From assembly GCA_019022495.1 (NCBI GenBank), contig JAFEKR010000008.1, positions 1,116,001 through 1,180,000 on the forward strand: 64,000 nucleotides of DNA, written 5' to 3'. Origin of the DNA: Epichloe hybrida. Lineage: Eukaryota; Ascomycota; Sordariomycetes; Hypocreales; Clavicipitaceae. The notes under the pieces were generated by a model, which did not search any database, was not told the DNA's origin, and worked only from the letters and a program-made list of their open reading frames with translations. Of the stretch, positions 26,196 through 38,800 are shown in pieces; position 1 is the stretch's first letter; each line of letters starts with the position of its first letter. Made by a program: the position numbers and the translations under genes.

Positions 26196-26505
26196 TGTTG
26201 GAACAAAGGTGATATCAATCGCGCGTCGCAGCCGCAATTACCTAGCAGAAGCTCGGGCCGCGCGCGGACCTCACACGTGACTTATAACCTAGTATGTTAA
26301 TTAGCTAGGAAATATAGGGACACAAACGCGCAACCCCTTTTCCCTTTATGTATTATAACTTCTAGCTTTTTACCTCTCTTTTTATAACAACTTAATTAAT
26401 TATAATAATAAATAACGCAGCCTAGAATAAATAATTAATAACAATACTATTCTTTAGGCTTATGACTATATTACATATTAAATTCAATACCCTATAAATC
26501 TAATA
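26196..26505 (+). repeat. 5' LTR of Copia-B
   Basis: 310 bp; the outer start retains GATATCAATCGCGCGTCGCA, while the inner end is mutated. Confidence 0.92.
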
Positions 26506-28689
26506 CTAATTAGTAGTTACCTTTATAGATAACTACGTAGTCTTTAAACACTATAGATTAGTAAGGTTAATTAGAAAAGATAGCTTATCTAATAATAACT
26601 TACCTTATAAAATAGGAGAGCTACGTTTAATAATAAGTTATGCTAATAGAAAGGTATAATATAGCTCTCTTCTTACTTTAGTATTAATATCTATATCTAT
26701 ATAGACTTTAAAACAATAAAGAAAGGTTTAATACTAGTAGCTAAGCTATCCCCTTATCTTTCTTTATTATATATTCTATTATATATTTAAAGTTAACTAC
26801 CTTACCTTATAATCCTTTATATCCAAAATATATTATATAATCATAGTTATACTACTTTTTTTTCTTATATTATAAGATCTACCTCCTTTAATTAATTATA
26901 ATATTAGATACAGCTAGACTATCTAGGACCTCTAGTTAATTTAGAGTTCCTAGCGAGACTAATAGCTATAATAATACTATAGAAGGCGTTAAAATAAGAG
27001 ATAATAATAAATACCTTAATAAAGGAAAAACCCCTATTTATACTAACCTATACCCCTATATCTCTATAAGGCTTTAATAATATATTATAGAAAAACTACT
27101 CTAATAAATAGGAAGTTCTAAATATAAAGAGATAAAAACACCTAAGGAAATTAGTCTCTATATCCTTATAAAGACTAAGTAATATAAGGAGTAAGGGTTA
27201 TTTAGAAAAACACTATTCTCTAAATTTAGTAATAACTTTTATAGATAGTTAAGGGATAAGTTTGTAAAAGGGAAAGACCTTTTATAGAATAGACTTTAAG
27301 ACTATCTCCTTTATAATAAAGTATATATAACTATTAGAAGAGGTACTAAGATAGTAAATAACCTTAAAGAAGTAGTAAACTAAGAAGAATTCTAATTTTA
27401 GACTCTTAAAGAAATCAAAGAGGCTAGGAAGAAGTATATAGGCTTCTAAAAGAACTTACAAAATAAAGAGTTCTTCTGTGATTTACTAGATAATAGTAAT
27501 ATTAAAACTAGGTAACTTACCCCGTTACCCTGTTTATTAGTATAATTACTATTAAAAGGATTAATAAGCTAGACTCCCCTAGGAAGACTAAGTTAATTCC
27601 CTCTAGGAAGGCCTAGTTAATCTCCCTTAGGAAGGTTAATTAACCTAGAGTTAAGACTACCTAAGGATACTATTCGTAAGCATCCATAGGTAACTCCCTT
27701 ACTTATACCTTTACTAGAGGTAAGTTAGTAGTATTACCCTAGTAACACTACTAATAATACCCCTAAGCAGGAGAGTTACTAATAGAGGTAACCTATACTA
27801 TCTAGGGCTAGTAGTGCCCCTATTAGTATAGCTTAAAGAGCTATAATTCCTCCTTCCTAATATAAGGAAGAGAAGAATTAGAGGGAATAACAAGCCCTAA
27901 GGGTATTACCTATAAAGCTACTCTCTTACTTCCTAAAGACCTTACTACCCCTTTTATAGATATAAAGGGAAATACCTAGAGAACCCCTATAGACCTAGAG
28001 ACCTTTACTAAAGTAAATTATTAACCTATCTAAGGTATACCCTAAAGAGTAACTTTATAGCGCTAATAACTATAATATCCTTAAATTAAAGCTTTAAATA
28101 TTCCGTAAAAAGTGTGAGTTACTTAATATCTAGCCTAAATAAGCTAGTTATACTTTTAAGGTTATGCTTAAAGGTAAAGTACTATAATACTATATAGACT
28201 ACCTCTCTAAACCTAGATAACCACAAAATCTCCCTATGCTTATTAGCTATATAAGAGAATAATTTAAAACTAAGGATATATAGTAAAGATATCTACTAGA
28301 GTAAAATAACACTTCCCTGCAAGAAATAGTAAATAATAACCTAACTAAGTTAATAATTAAATACTTTAATAAACTTATAGAAAGACTAGCTATCTTATAA
28401 TAAGTAGTGCCTAAAGTAAGCTAAACTAAAAAGGCACTTTATAATTAACTTATTAGAGCCTATTATAGTATTCTAGAGTGTAAAGAAGCAATTATAGATT
28501 TGCTAGATAGACTATAAGAGTTCTATAAATAGATTAGAATAACCCTTTACCTTATTAAGGAAGAGAAGAAAAACTATTAATAGTTCCTAACTAAAACTAT
28601 AACCCTAGAGTAATTCTAGACTAACTAAAGATATAATAGGAATAGAAAAGAGACCTAATACCCCTTAAAACTATAGGGAAAAGGAGGTA

Positions 28690-31600
28690 CTCCCTATATA
28701 AAGAAGTGCTATATATATAGTAAGGAAGGATGCTAGTTATCTAGGCACCCTAAAGAGGACTATAAGAAGGCGTTTTAACACTTTAAGAACCACTACCTTA
28801 CGGATCTAACTAATAACTTATATTATTTGTTCCTTATATAGTACAAAGGAGACCATAAGTCTCTAGCCCTTGTTAATAATGAAATCGCTTAGTATATAAA
28901 GAGCATTAGATTTAATAACGGCCCTAATAATACAGATAGGCTAGTACTTACAAGCTTCTTTACTTATAGAACCTAGATTAATAGCGAAAGAATAGTTTAA
29001 TTCCTAATAAGGCAAGCAGCTTATTATAGTCTAAGTAAAGAAAACCCCTTTTAGTAGGAACTTATAAACAAAGCCCTAGTAACATTTATGTTAGAAAATC
29101 ACTATTCCTATATAATATTCTAAGGGATTATGCCTAATATAGGAGCCGCAAAGTTCTCTATAGTAAGGCACCCTTAATTTCTTGCTTTGTAATATTAGAT
29201 GCCTACATTATAGCTTAATAAATTAATAAAGAAAAAGGCATTAGTTAGATTTAGCGTAAGAGACCTAATTATTACGCTTAGAGTGGCTAATATGCCTACT
29301 CCCTTTAGAAATATTCTCTTTTAGGTTATCCTTATAAACACTTTATTCCTCTTATCCCTTAATAATATAGACTATCTAAAGATTAACTTTAATATCTCTA
29401 AGAATATGCTATAACAAGGAAACATTAAAGTGCCTATTATACATAAATAGGGCTATGCTTAAATACTTCTTATATAGAAAGAAAAAGTAGTTACTTAGAG
29501 CTACCTTATAGAAGGCAAGCTATAGCAATTACACTACCGCTTTAGATATCTATTAATCTAACGTTTACATAAGGTTCTCTGTAAATTAGGGCACAATATT
29601 AATATTAAAGCTATTAGGAAGCTAATAAGAATCTACTACTAATGCTAAATACATGTAAATAGCCTTAATTACTTTAAGTTTACCCTTAAGGATAAGTATA
29701 GCTTTAATTACAAAGTAATAGTAAATATCTTCTACCTAGATAGTAACTACCCTACACTCCACGCTATAAATATAGCTATAGCGTTTAATATAGTGAAATT
29801 CCTTAATAATATCTCTATGAAAATAACCTAGGAAGCCCTTTAAATATACTAGATTAATACTTACCTAGGCCCCCTAGACTTTATTATTATAGACGCTAGA
29901 ACAAACTTTTATAGTAATAAATTCAGATAATTTATAGCTTTAATATTAATTTTAATTAAGGAAGTCCCTATTAAGGCACACTATAGCATAGGGAAGGTTA
30001 AAAGGTATTATAGGCCGCTCTAAAGAGCTTATAATATAATTAAATATAAATGCCCTATAATACTAGAACCCGTTGCCCTTTAAATAGTAATTAAGGCCCT
30101 AAATAACACTATAAGCCCTAATAGCCTTATCCTAACCCTCCTTATCTTTAGAGCCTACTTACGTATAATAAATAAGTCCTTGCTATTGCCTAATATTATA
30201 TAATATGTAATTATAGTATAGAAGGCTACTAAAGAGATTAAGAGACTCTACACTATCTAGAAGGTTAATAAGGCCCTTACTAAATATAATAGCCTAGATA
30301 CCTTAAAGACCCTTAGCTTACCACTTAGATTAAAGGTTAAGGTTTAGTAAGAAAGCATAGGATAGGTAAGTCTATATAAGCTACTAGTAATTACTAGAGA
30401 AAGCTATATACTTAATATGCCTAAAGGCCTAAAGACTTTTAGGTTAATATTTATTAAGCCCTACTATAATAATCCTAGTATAAAGAAAATAGCAAAGCCT
30501 AGTAAAGAGAAAGGAGAAAAAGAGCAAGAGGCTTATAATAAGAATATAATGCCACTAATACTATTAAAGTAAGGACACGGAAGGCCACAGAAGAACCCTC
30601 CTATAATACCTTAAGGTACTAATACCTTCCTATTAGCAAAAGAATATAGTAACCTAGCTCTTATAATTAAGCTACACAAGGAAGGAATTATTAAGACCCC
30701 TAGCAAACCTTTTAAGCTATTAACAAAAGTAGAAATTAACACTCTAATTAAGCAAGGTATATTTAAATTCATTATATTTAACAAGGAAGAACATAGTAGA
30801 ATTCGAATCTTTAATTCCTAGATCATTAATAAGATTAAGGGCAAGACAATAGAACCCTATAAAAAGTCATGCCTTATAATCTAAGGGTATAAGGATAAAG
30901 GGAAACAGGCTATTCTCACACAGGCCCTAACAATTTAACACGCAAGCTAACGTCTTATCCTTACAATAGCCCTATTAGTAAGATTAAGGAAATTCCTTAT
31001 TTAGCTAAGAGATATCTATTAGGCTTATATATAGGCCTGTATATTACTAGAGCAGCTAATCCTAGCGCGCTTACTAATTTAAATATAGTATCTCTACCTA
31101 CCTAGTATAATCTTAAGGGTTATAAAACCCCTTTATAGGCTTATAAAGGCAGGAACACACTAGTAGGTTACGTATTATAAGTATTATAAAGAGAACCTCT
31201 AGATAGAAACCTTTATATATAATCCTTACTTACTTATAACTATAAAGAAAAGCCCTAACTTTACCTATATTAGAATATAAACTAATAATATAATCAGCCT
31301 CTTAGATAAAAAGTTCTCTAAGAAGGAAAAGACCTAGCTTACTATAGTAAGCTTTAACATAAAGCTAAAGCAATTCCTAACTTAGAACTACCCTCTTATG
31401 TTTAATAGTAGCATTATCTTACTAGAGAATAATACTATTAAGATCTAGTAGAAAGGGCAGAGTAATAAGTTAGAGTTAGTTCTAATAACTAACTTAAAGC
31501 GTAAATATATTAAGCAGAGGGCCTAAGGCGCTTACATTGCCTTAATTTGCTAACTAAAGGCTTGCTTTAACCTATCTATTACTACATAATACTAGGAGCT

Positions 31601-32240
31601 AACCCTAGAGGATATAAAAGCCCTTAATCACTACCTAAAGTAGTAAATAGATTACCTAGAGAGAGGTCTGATATTTATCCTAATTAACCTTAAGAAGGTA
31701 AAGCTCTTTACCTTTATAAATAGATCCTTTACTAATAACTAGGACCTATCCTTATAACTAGGATATATACTTATCCTAGCAAACAAAGACTATACTAATA
31801 GCAAGTTTACAATTAAAGGTAATATTATATACTTTAGCTTAACAAAGAGTAAGAGAGTTATATAAAGTATGCTTACCTTAGAAGTCTATAGCATAGTAGC
31901 TAGTGTTAATATAGCTTATGTAATTATAACTACCCTAAACTTAGTTACTAACTAACTAAAGCTCCTAAAGATCCTAGTTATTACATATACGAATTTATAC
32001 TCCTTATATAAGTGCCTTATTAAGCTTAGTATAATAAAGGAGAAACGCCTAATAATTAATATTATAGCTCTTTAATAGTTATATAAACGCTAAGAACTCT
32101 ATAAGATCTAATGGATTAATAGAGAGAATAACCTAGCTAATGCCTTTATAAAGGTATTACTTAATAAGGCCCTTAAGAGCTTTATCTTAACTAACTAGAT
32201 AACTATCTAGATAGAGAGATAGGTTACCTATATGTAATAT
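28690..32240 (+). pseudogene. Copia-B pol polyprotein remnant
   Basis: Near 28,703 the frame reads KCYIYSKEGC, a stop, then LSRHPKED: a zinc knuckle whose second Cys is now Tyr and whose Trp codon is a stop. Near 30,785 it reads NKEEHSRIRIFNS, and near 30,940 HAS-stop-RLILTIALL, the fungal Copia reverse-transcriptase start with Gln turned into a stop. Around 31,800-32,200 RNase H is recognisable (YSLYKCLIKL and later WINRENNLANA). This order, with integrase before reverse transcriptase, is Copia. Dense stops exclude function. Confidence 0.8.
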
Positions 32241-32693
32241 ATATATAGTAAGAGAAAAAGGTAATCCTCTAGGAGGGTAGCTATAGGGATAAGATAGTAA
32301 TATATAGGGGATTTACGCCCCTATAGTTAATATCCCTAGTAGCTATAACTACACTAGCTTACTAGGCCCTCCTAGTGGACTATAGAAATTAATAGTAGTG
32401 TGTAGGAGGATAAAGGTATTACTAAGGAGGAGGAAGATATTATATACACGCTATAGTGTAGTATATATATTATTTTAAGGAAGGAAGGGATTTAAAAGGA
32501 CTTACTTATTCTTATATAGGCTTATAGGCTAAGTAAGATTGTTATTTCCCTTTTATTAGTAACTATACGCCTAGATAGGCTATGAGTTCTTTTCTTTATA
32601 TTCCCTATTAATTACATTCTTAATTTATCTTTCTTTTTATTTCTACGATTAATATTACGTGTTAATAATCATGTTAAAAGAGAGAAGTTCTAG

Positions 32694-33003
32694 TGTTAGA
32701 ATAAAGGTGATATTAATCGCGTATTATAGCCGTAATTACCTGGCAGAAGCTTAGGCTACGCGCGGACCCTACACGTAACCTATAACCTAGCACGTTAATT
32801 AGCTAGGAAATATAAGGATATAAATGCGTAACCCCTTTTCCCTTTATGTATTATAACTTCTAGCTTTTTACCTCTCTTTTCATAATAACTTAATTAATCA
32901 TGACAACAGATAACGTAGCCTAGAATAGATAATCGATGACAATACTATTCTTCGGGCTTACGACTGTATTACATATTGAATTCAATACCCTGTGAATCTA
33001 ACA
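32694..33003 (+). repeat. 3' LTR of Copia-B
   Basis: 310 bp; inner start mutated (GATATTAATCGCGTATTATA), outer end retains CTTCGGGCTTACGACTG. Confidence 0.92.
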
Positions 33004-33681
33004 CTATTACTAATAATATTATAGCCTAAAGAAGAAGAAATACTATTAGCCTATTATAAGCCTAACCCTAATATTATATAACCTTAAATTTAAAGATTTA
33101 ATAAAGTAAAGCTTATACTACTAAATATAGCTTTAAGCAGGAGAATCCTTAGTATTAATAAGAAAGAGGGTAATGTAATTATATTACTTATTTATTAAGT
33201 TAAAGCTTATAAAGTAAGTGTATTATTAGTTATATTAACTATAAGCTATAGTAAGGCTAAGTAAGCAAAACCTTAGGAATTAAGTAATAATATTAGAGAT
33301 AAACGCTTTTAAGAGCTTTAAGTAGCTCTCTTAAGGATTATAGGTATTATTAAAGCTCTTTAGGCCTTATAAAATACTATATAAGCTACCTTAGTGTAGT
33401 AAAGTAGCTCTTTATATTACTAAATACCTTATATTCTAGTGCCTTAGCAAGCACTATTCTCTTAAGTAGCTTAAAATAGTATACTACCTTATCTAACACT
33501 ATAGTTAATATAATAAGTACCTTATTTTATATATAATTCTAGTAAGAGACTAAGTCCCTTAGTATCTTAAAGTAGTTAATATACTAGGTTAAGCTAGCCT
33601 ACTATATAGTATTAACTAGCGCCACGTAGGCTATATAGATAATTTTAGTATTATTAATAAACACGCAGTCTATAGAGTTCT

Positions 33682-33803
33682 AAGTGTGCGTGAAATTAGG
33701 GAGGTACCTTCCTATGTAAAAACGCGTGCAGAGGTACCTCATTCGTTTTAGGCTTAGTTACTGCTGCGCGTTCAAAAATCCGTTGCTGCGCGTTTACGTA
33801 CTC
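33682..33803 (-). repeat. Right terminal inverted repeat of the MULE
   Basis: Inverse of 10451-10572 with a few transitions, ending CGTTTACGTACTC directly before the TSD copy GGGCAATTG. Confidence 0.92.
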
Positions 33804-33816
33804 GGGCAATTGTGGA

Positions 33817-33959
33817 TGTTAGATTTCACAGCCAATCAGGACCACTTCGGCTGGATTGCGCGGTGGAGTGTACATTAGGGCTAGTACTGCCCACAACCTA
33901 TACCTATGTAACTTGTACCTTACATGCAATATAAGCTGTTACACTATATAATTCTAATA
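33817..33959 (+). repeat. 5' LTR of Copia-D
   Basis: 143 bp; outer start unmutated (CACTTCGGCTGGATTGCG), inner end mutated. Confidence 0.93.
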
Positions 33960-35557
33960 GGTTATAAGCCTGGATACTCTAAAGCCTAAAGTATTCTTAA
34001 AATAAAATAAAAAGCCCTTAACATAGGCATAAGAACTAATTGTTCATAAAATTAAACCTTCTAATTCTCACTAACACTCCATAAAATATTACTTATAATG
34101 TCTAGCACTATAGAAAACACCTTAAGGGCTAACACCCTAACTTAAGGTCTAGGGGCCTTAGATAGGAATTTAAGCGTTAAAAGCTCTATATTCGTTAGGA
34201 GTAAAGACTATAATAAACCTATTAAAGCACCTACCATAGGTATTAACCCTAAACTTAAATAGGTTATATAAACAGGTGGAAACCACGTAGAGACTAGCTA
34301 CCTATAGTAGCAAGGCAGGACCCTATAGGGAAGCAGGCCTTAAGGCCCTTAATCCTTTGTAGTAGCGTCTCTGCTAAGCACTAATAGTAGCTTAGAATTT
34401 ATTCTATAGGTAATGCCTTAAGACCTATAAAATGCTAATATTAATAATTTTCTAATCTTAGAAGCTAAACTATATAATATTTATAATAGTGTCCCTCTAG
34501 GTTTAGAAGAGGTTAAAAGCAGAACACACACACTATAAAACCAAACGCTATAACACTATATTTAACAGCTCCCTAACACTAAATATAGTAACTAGGAACC
34601 TAGTTATACTTAATAATTTAACTACTATTAGCTATAGTAGTTACCCTTATTATATAGAAACAGCCCTTAATTAAATATATCTAGAGCTACTAGATATGAA
34701 TCTCTAGTAGCCTAGCCTTATTAAAATATAAACACCATAATAGCTATATAATCTTAAAACTAAATAAACTTATAACTAATAGATAAAGACATAGCTTTAT
34801 ACCTAGATCTTAATAACTTTAAAGTCTAAAGCATAGTATTAAAGGCATACAGAAATAGTTAAAACTACACTATTATTATAAAGCTAAAAGGGTTAGAAAA
34901 CTAGGTAAAATAGGACAAAGTACTAAAGAATACCGTAATAGTAAAATTTATAACACCTATTCTTAAAGGTACCCTAATGCTAATAGCACCTATAGAACTA
35001 TATTTATTAGTAGTATAAAATAAGTATATTAAGTAGCTTATATTCTAGTAGTAAAGAAACTTTAACCTACTTACTAGAATTCGCAGATAGTGCTCTCCCT
35101 ATATAGGTAAGAAAATCAAAGGAATTACTAAAGCCTATAAGGTATACATAATACTATAAAAGGTTAGCTAATAGCGTAACGCTAATATCCTTAGAGAAAT
35201 CATTATAGGCCTTATTATAGACACACTATAGAAGCATAGTAATATCTAGGACTTTACCTAGGCATTTAAATAGTAACTACATAAACTTAAATGCATATAA
35301 CTAGACTAGAAGATACCTAATAAACTTTATTAACTTTAGTTCCTTAGTAATCTAGGGGATACTTTTAGTATCTTTAGATCCTAAGTATTCTAGTAGTATA
35401 GGATAGCTAGTATTAGAAACAGAACTAATATTACGCTAGATATACTTATAGAATTAGCTTAAGACAAATATTAACACCTAGAAACTAAGAAGAAAATATT
35501 AGAACACATAGGTAATATAATTACTAGAGGTATAGCATACCTTGCACATGCTAGTAA

Positions 35558-35759
35558 TGTGAGGCCCTACTCATAACACTAGCGCGCCAGCGCACCACCA
35601 GGCAGGCGCACCACGCCCTAGGGCTAGGTCCACGTGACACTAGCAAGTCACTACCTATAAGTTAGCGACTCGCACGTATAACACACTTAGACCTAGTAAG
35701 CTTTAGTTAATATACAAACGCCCCTATACCTCTTACCTAGCTATCCCTTTATTCTTATA
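35558..35759 (+). repeat. 5' LTR of the gypsy element
   Basis: 202 bp; outer start unmutated (GCGCGCCAGCGCACCACCAG), inner end mutated (TTATTCTTATA). Confidence 0.93.
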
Positions 35760-35829
35760 ATTCTAAAGCTTCTCCTACTAGCTACTTAAGAGCAATATAG
35801 GGGGGAGAATAACCTAATCCACTAGAACC

Positions 35830-38800
35830 ATGCTATGTATTACTTAGGATTAGCTAGATAATAGTAACACTATAGCTAGGGATATGCTATATTCTATAAC
35901 CCTATTTAAAACCATACCCTTTACTATAGAGGTAAAAGAGGCGGCGGTTAGGGAGCAAATTACCTAGCTTAAGTGACTTAAGGAACTATAGGATTAAGAA
36001 AAGAAGCTTACTAACTTAATATAATCTTATAGAGGACTAGTAAAAAGGGGCTAAAAGGATAGTTTATCCTTAAGCCTTAGTAGCTAAGAAGTTAAGGTCT
36101 AAAATATTATGGAACTCTAATACCTTATAAACCTATAGAAGTATAAGATATAGCTTAATAACCTTAGCTATGCCTTTAAGGGGGCAAAGAAGAAGTATTA
36201 CTAGGATAACTAAAAGATCCTCTTTGCACTTAACTATATGCATACGAACTATCGGGCTAGATAGGACTAATATATTAAAGAATAACTAGCTAATAGTTAG
36301 GATTATCCTAAGGATAACTAGGATAAGTTCTAAGACTAGACCCTTACGCTGCTTAAAGACTCCGTAAGTCATAATATATAAATAGCCACATAGCTAGAAA
36401 ATACAAAGCAAAAGGAGGGCTAGAGTCTTATTAAGTTTAGCATCTACTTGGATTTGCTAGAGAAACACCTAGAATAAGCTCTAGAAAAGACCTATGCTTT
36501 TATATTCTTTATAAAATTACTTCCTAACTTATAAGATTATATTAACCTATATACGGATATTACTAGTCTGACATAAGAAGATGTTATATAACTTGCCTAG
36601 TGATTCTAGGAGGTGATATTAAAGAATAAGCGAAAGCTAAATAATTTAGAAGAGAAGGGGCTATATAAGGTGGCTTGATACTAAAGACGTAACTCCTTAT
36701 AAGGGTATTGGCTGAATAGGGACTAAAGAGATAAGGATAAGGATAAGAAAAAGACCCTAGCTACCTACCTAAATAATAATAGACTATAAGGAAGAAAATA
36801 GTGCTATAACTATAGTAGTATAGAGTATTTCTTCTATAATTATAATAAGCTAAGGAAAGACTAATAAGAAGGTTAGGAAAACTCCTAGAGGTAGAAGTAA
36901 AAGCCCTTACCTTTACCTTAGACACTAGGGTACTAGTAGGACGCTAATTCCATATACTAGTTACTATCTATAGGTATAAAGATATTAAAATAGTAGCGGA
37001 TCTTAATAGTTACGCTAAGATTAATATTATAAGCGCCTAATTTACATAAACTCATAAGCTTAATTAGGCTAAGGCTATAATACCTATCTTAAAGGTAGTA
37101 AGGGCTTTGATAGTCCTCTAATATAGTGTCTATAAGGTGCCTATTTTAATTAAAAATTCATAGGGCAAAGAGAGAGACCTTAAGTTACTATATATAGCTA
37201 TTAATAAGGACCTAAGAGTAAAGGGAAGCCCTATATTAATTAGAATACACATGCTTACGGAAGAATGCGTATATCTTTGCTTACACTTACGAGAATAGTG
37301 ATTTAAAAAGAGAAAGGTAGCCTTTTTACTACTAACTCCCTATAAGTTTACAAAGGTAATGCGTAATAAGATAATTATATATACTATTATAGGTGTAATA
37401 GAAGATAAGTTTATCCCTCTTAAAGATAAAGAGAAGGTAAAAGTATATAAGACTATTAAAGATATCCTAGAGGAACTACACGAATTTAAAGATATGTTTA
37501 TATTAGATAAGGTAGGGAGCCTCCTATTAAAGAAGTTAACTAACCATATAATTAATCTTATACTAGGAGCTACACCCCTATATAGACTAATCTATCCTCT
37601 CTCCTAAAGTAAACTTAGGGAGCTCTAGGAATATATTAATAATAACCTAAAGAAAGGCTAGATAAGACCCTTAAAGAGCCTAGTAGGCGCGCCTATCCTA
37701 TTTATGCTAAAGAAGGATAGAATGCTATAGCTATGCGTTAACTATTAAGGACTTAATAAGGTAATATAGAAGAATTACTACGCTCTCCCCCTGATTTCAG
37801 AGATCCTTAATTGATGCTAAGGGGCCTGTTTCTTTTCTAAGATTAATATTAAGGACGCATACTACTGAATTCGCATTAAAGAAGGCGACGAATGGAAGAT
37901 AGCTTTTCGCACATATTACAGGTACTATAAGTACCTTATAATACCTTTTAGGTTAACAAATACCCTAGCTACTTTCTAGAGTTATATCCATAAAGCGCTA
38001 CATAGGCTAGTTAATACTATTTATATAGTATATCTAGATAATATCTTGATTTTCTCTAAGATAAAGGAGGAGCACACTAAACACATTAAGTAAGTCCTTA
38101 AACACATAAGGTTAGCGGAGTTATACGCGAAACCCTCTAAGTGCTCTTTCTATAAGGAATTAGTAAAATTCCTAGGATTTATCCTCTCTATTAATAGGAT
38201 ATTAATAGATACTTACTAGGTTAATATAATTAGAGAATAGAAGGAGCTAATAAGTTTTAAGGATATATAGTTGTTTCTTAGGTTCTGTAACTTCTACTAA
38301 TGGTTTATTTATAGATACTCTAGAATTATAGCATCTCTTTATGTGTTAATAAAGGGTAGTTAAAATAGCATCTAGACTAGGAGGTTTATATTCAGAGAAA
38401 AGGAGCAGTTAGCGTTTAACTAGCTAAAAGATGCCTTTTAGCAAGCACCTTTACTCTAATACTATGACCTAAGTTAGGTAGTGCGCATTAAGATAGATGC
38501 CTTGATTTTTATAATGGCAGGAATCCTATCTTAGCAAGATAATAAGGGCTATTAGCATCTAGTAGCCTTTTAGTTAAGGAAGTTTACGGATACTAAACGT
38601 AACTACAGCATAGCTAATTAAGAGCTGCTTACTATAGTAGAGTTATTTAAACACTAGTAATATTATGTTAAAGGCGTAGAGACACCTGTGGAGGTCCTAT
38701 TAGACTATCATAACCTACAGACCTTTATAAGGTAGTAGAAGCTAAATAGAAAATAGGCATAATAGTATATATTCCTCTGCCCTTTCTATTTTATAATTAA

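Larger units (their letters stand above)
26196..33003 (+). mobile_element. Copia LTR retrotransposon, copy B (plus strand), RIP-degraded
   Basis: 6,808 bp with 310-bp LTRs (26196-26505 and 32694-33003), TSD CTATT (26191-26195 and 33004-33008). Same family as copy A, in opposite orientation. The region after the 5' LTR (CTAATTAGTAGTTACC) is shared with A and C as the probable primer-binding site, and AAAAGAGAGAAG before the 3' LTR is the polypurine tract. It sits in the MULE 3' portion. Confidence 0.92.
10701..33390 (+). pseudogene. Degraded MULE transposase, split by three retrotransposons
   Basis: The first clear block is about 11350-11514, where the plus strand reads IDNIYKVNYFNMPLIQV and then LLHTNFSVIFRLIACKN, the signature around the first catalytic Asp of MULE transposases. 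Copia-A interrupts it inside the codons for YMWFLIELKK: the text continues without loss from 11509 to 18333. The block after it reads KVIITDFKVALK, the second catalytic Asp region, and continues to 19169, where Copia-C is inserted. Small coding remnants follow at 25932-26190 and 33009-33390. Numerous TAA/TAG codons at former CAA/CAG sites make it non-functional. The start and end of the original gene are not certain. Confidence 0.8.
10451..33803 (+). mobile_element. Mutator-like element (MULE) carrying three nested Copia insertions
   Basis: The 23,353-bp unit starts GAGTACGTAAACG and ends with the inverse complement. It is flanked by the 9-bp TSD GGGCAATTG (10442-10450 and 33804-33812). Removing the three Copia elements and their 5-bp TSDs leaves about 2,965 bp, a normal autonomous MULE size. 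The remaining fragments (10451-11514, 18333-19174, 25932-26195, 33009-33803) read as a degraded MULE transposase on the plus strand. The interior is strongly AT-rich with dense stops, typical of RIP, while the two termini are nearly unmutated. Confidence 0.93.
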
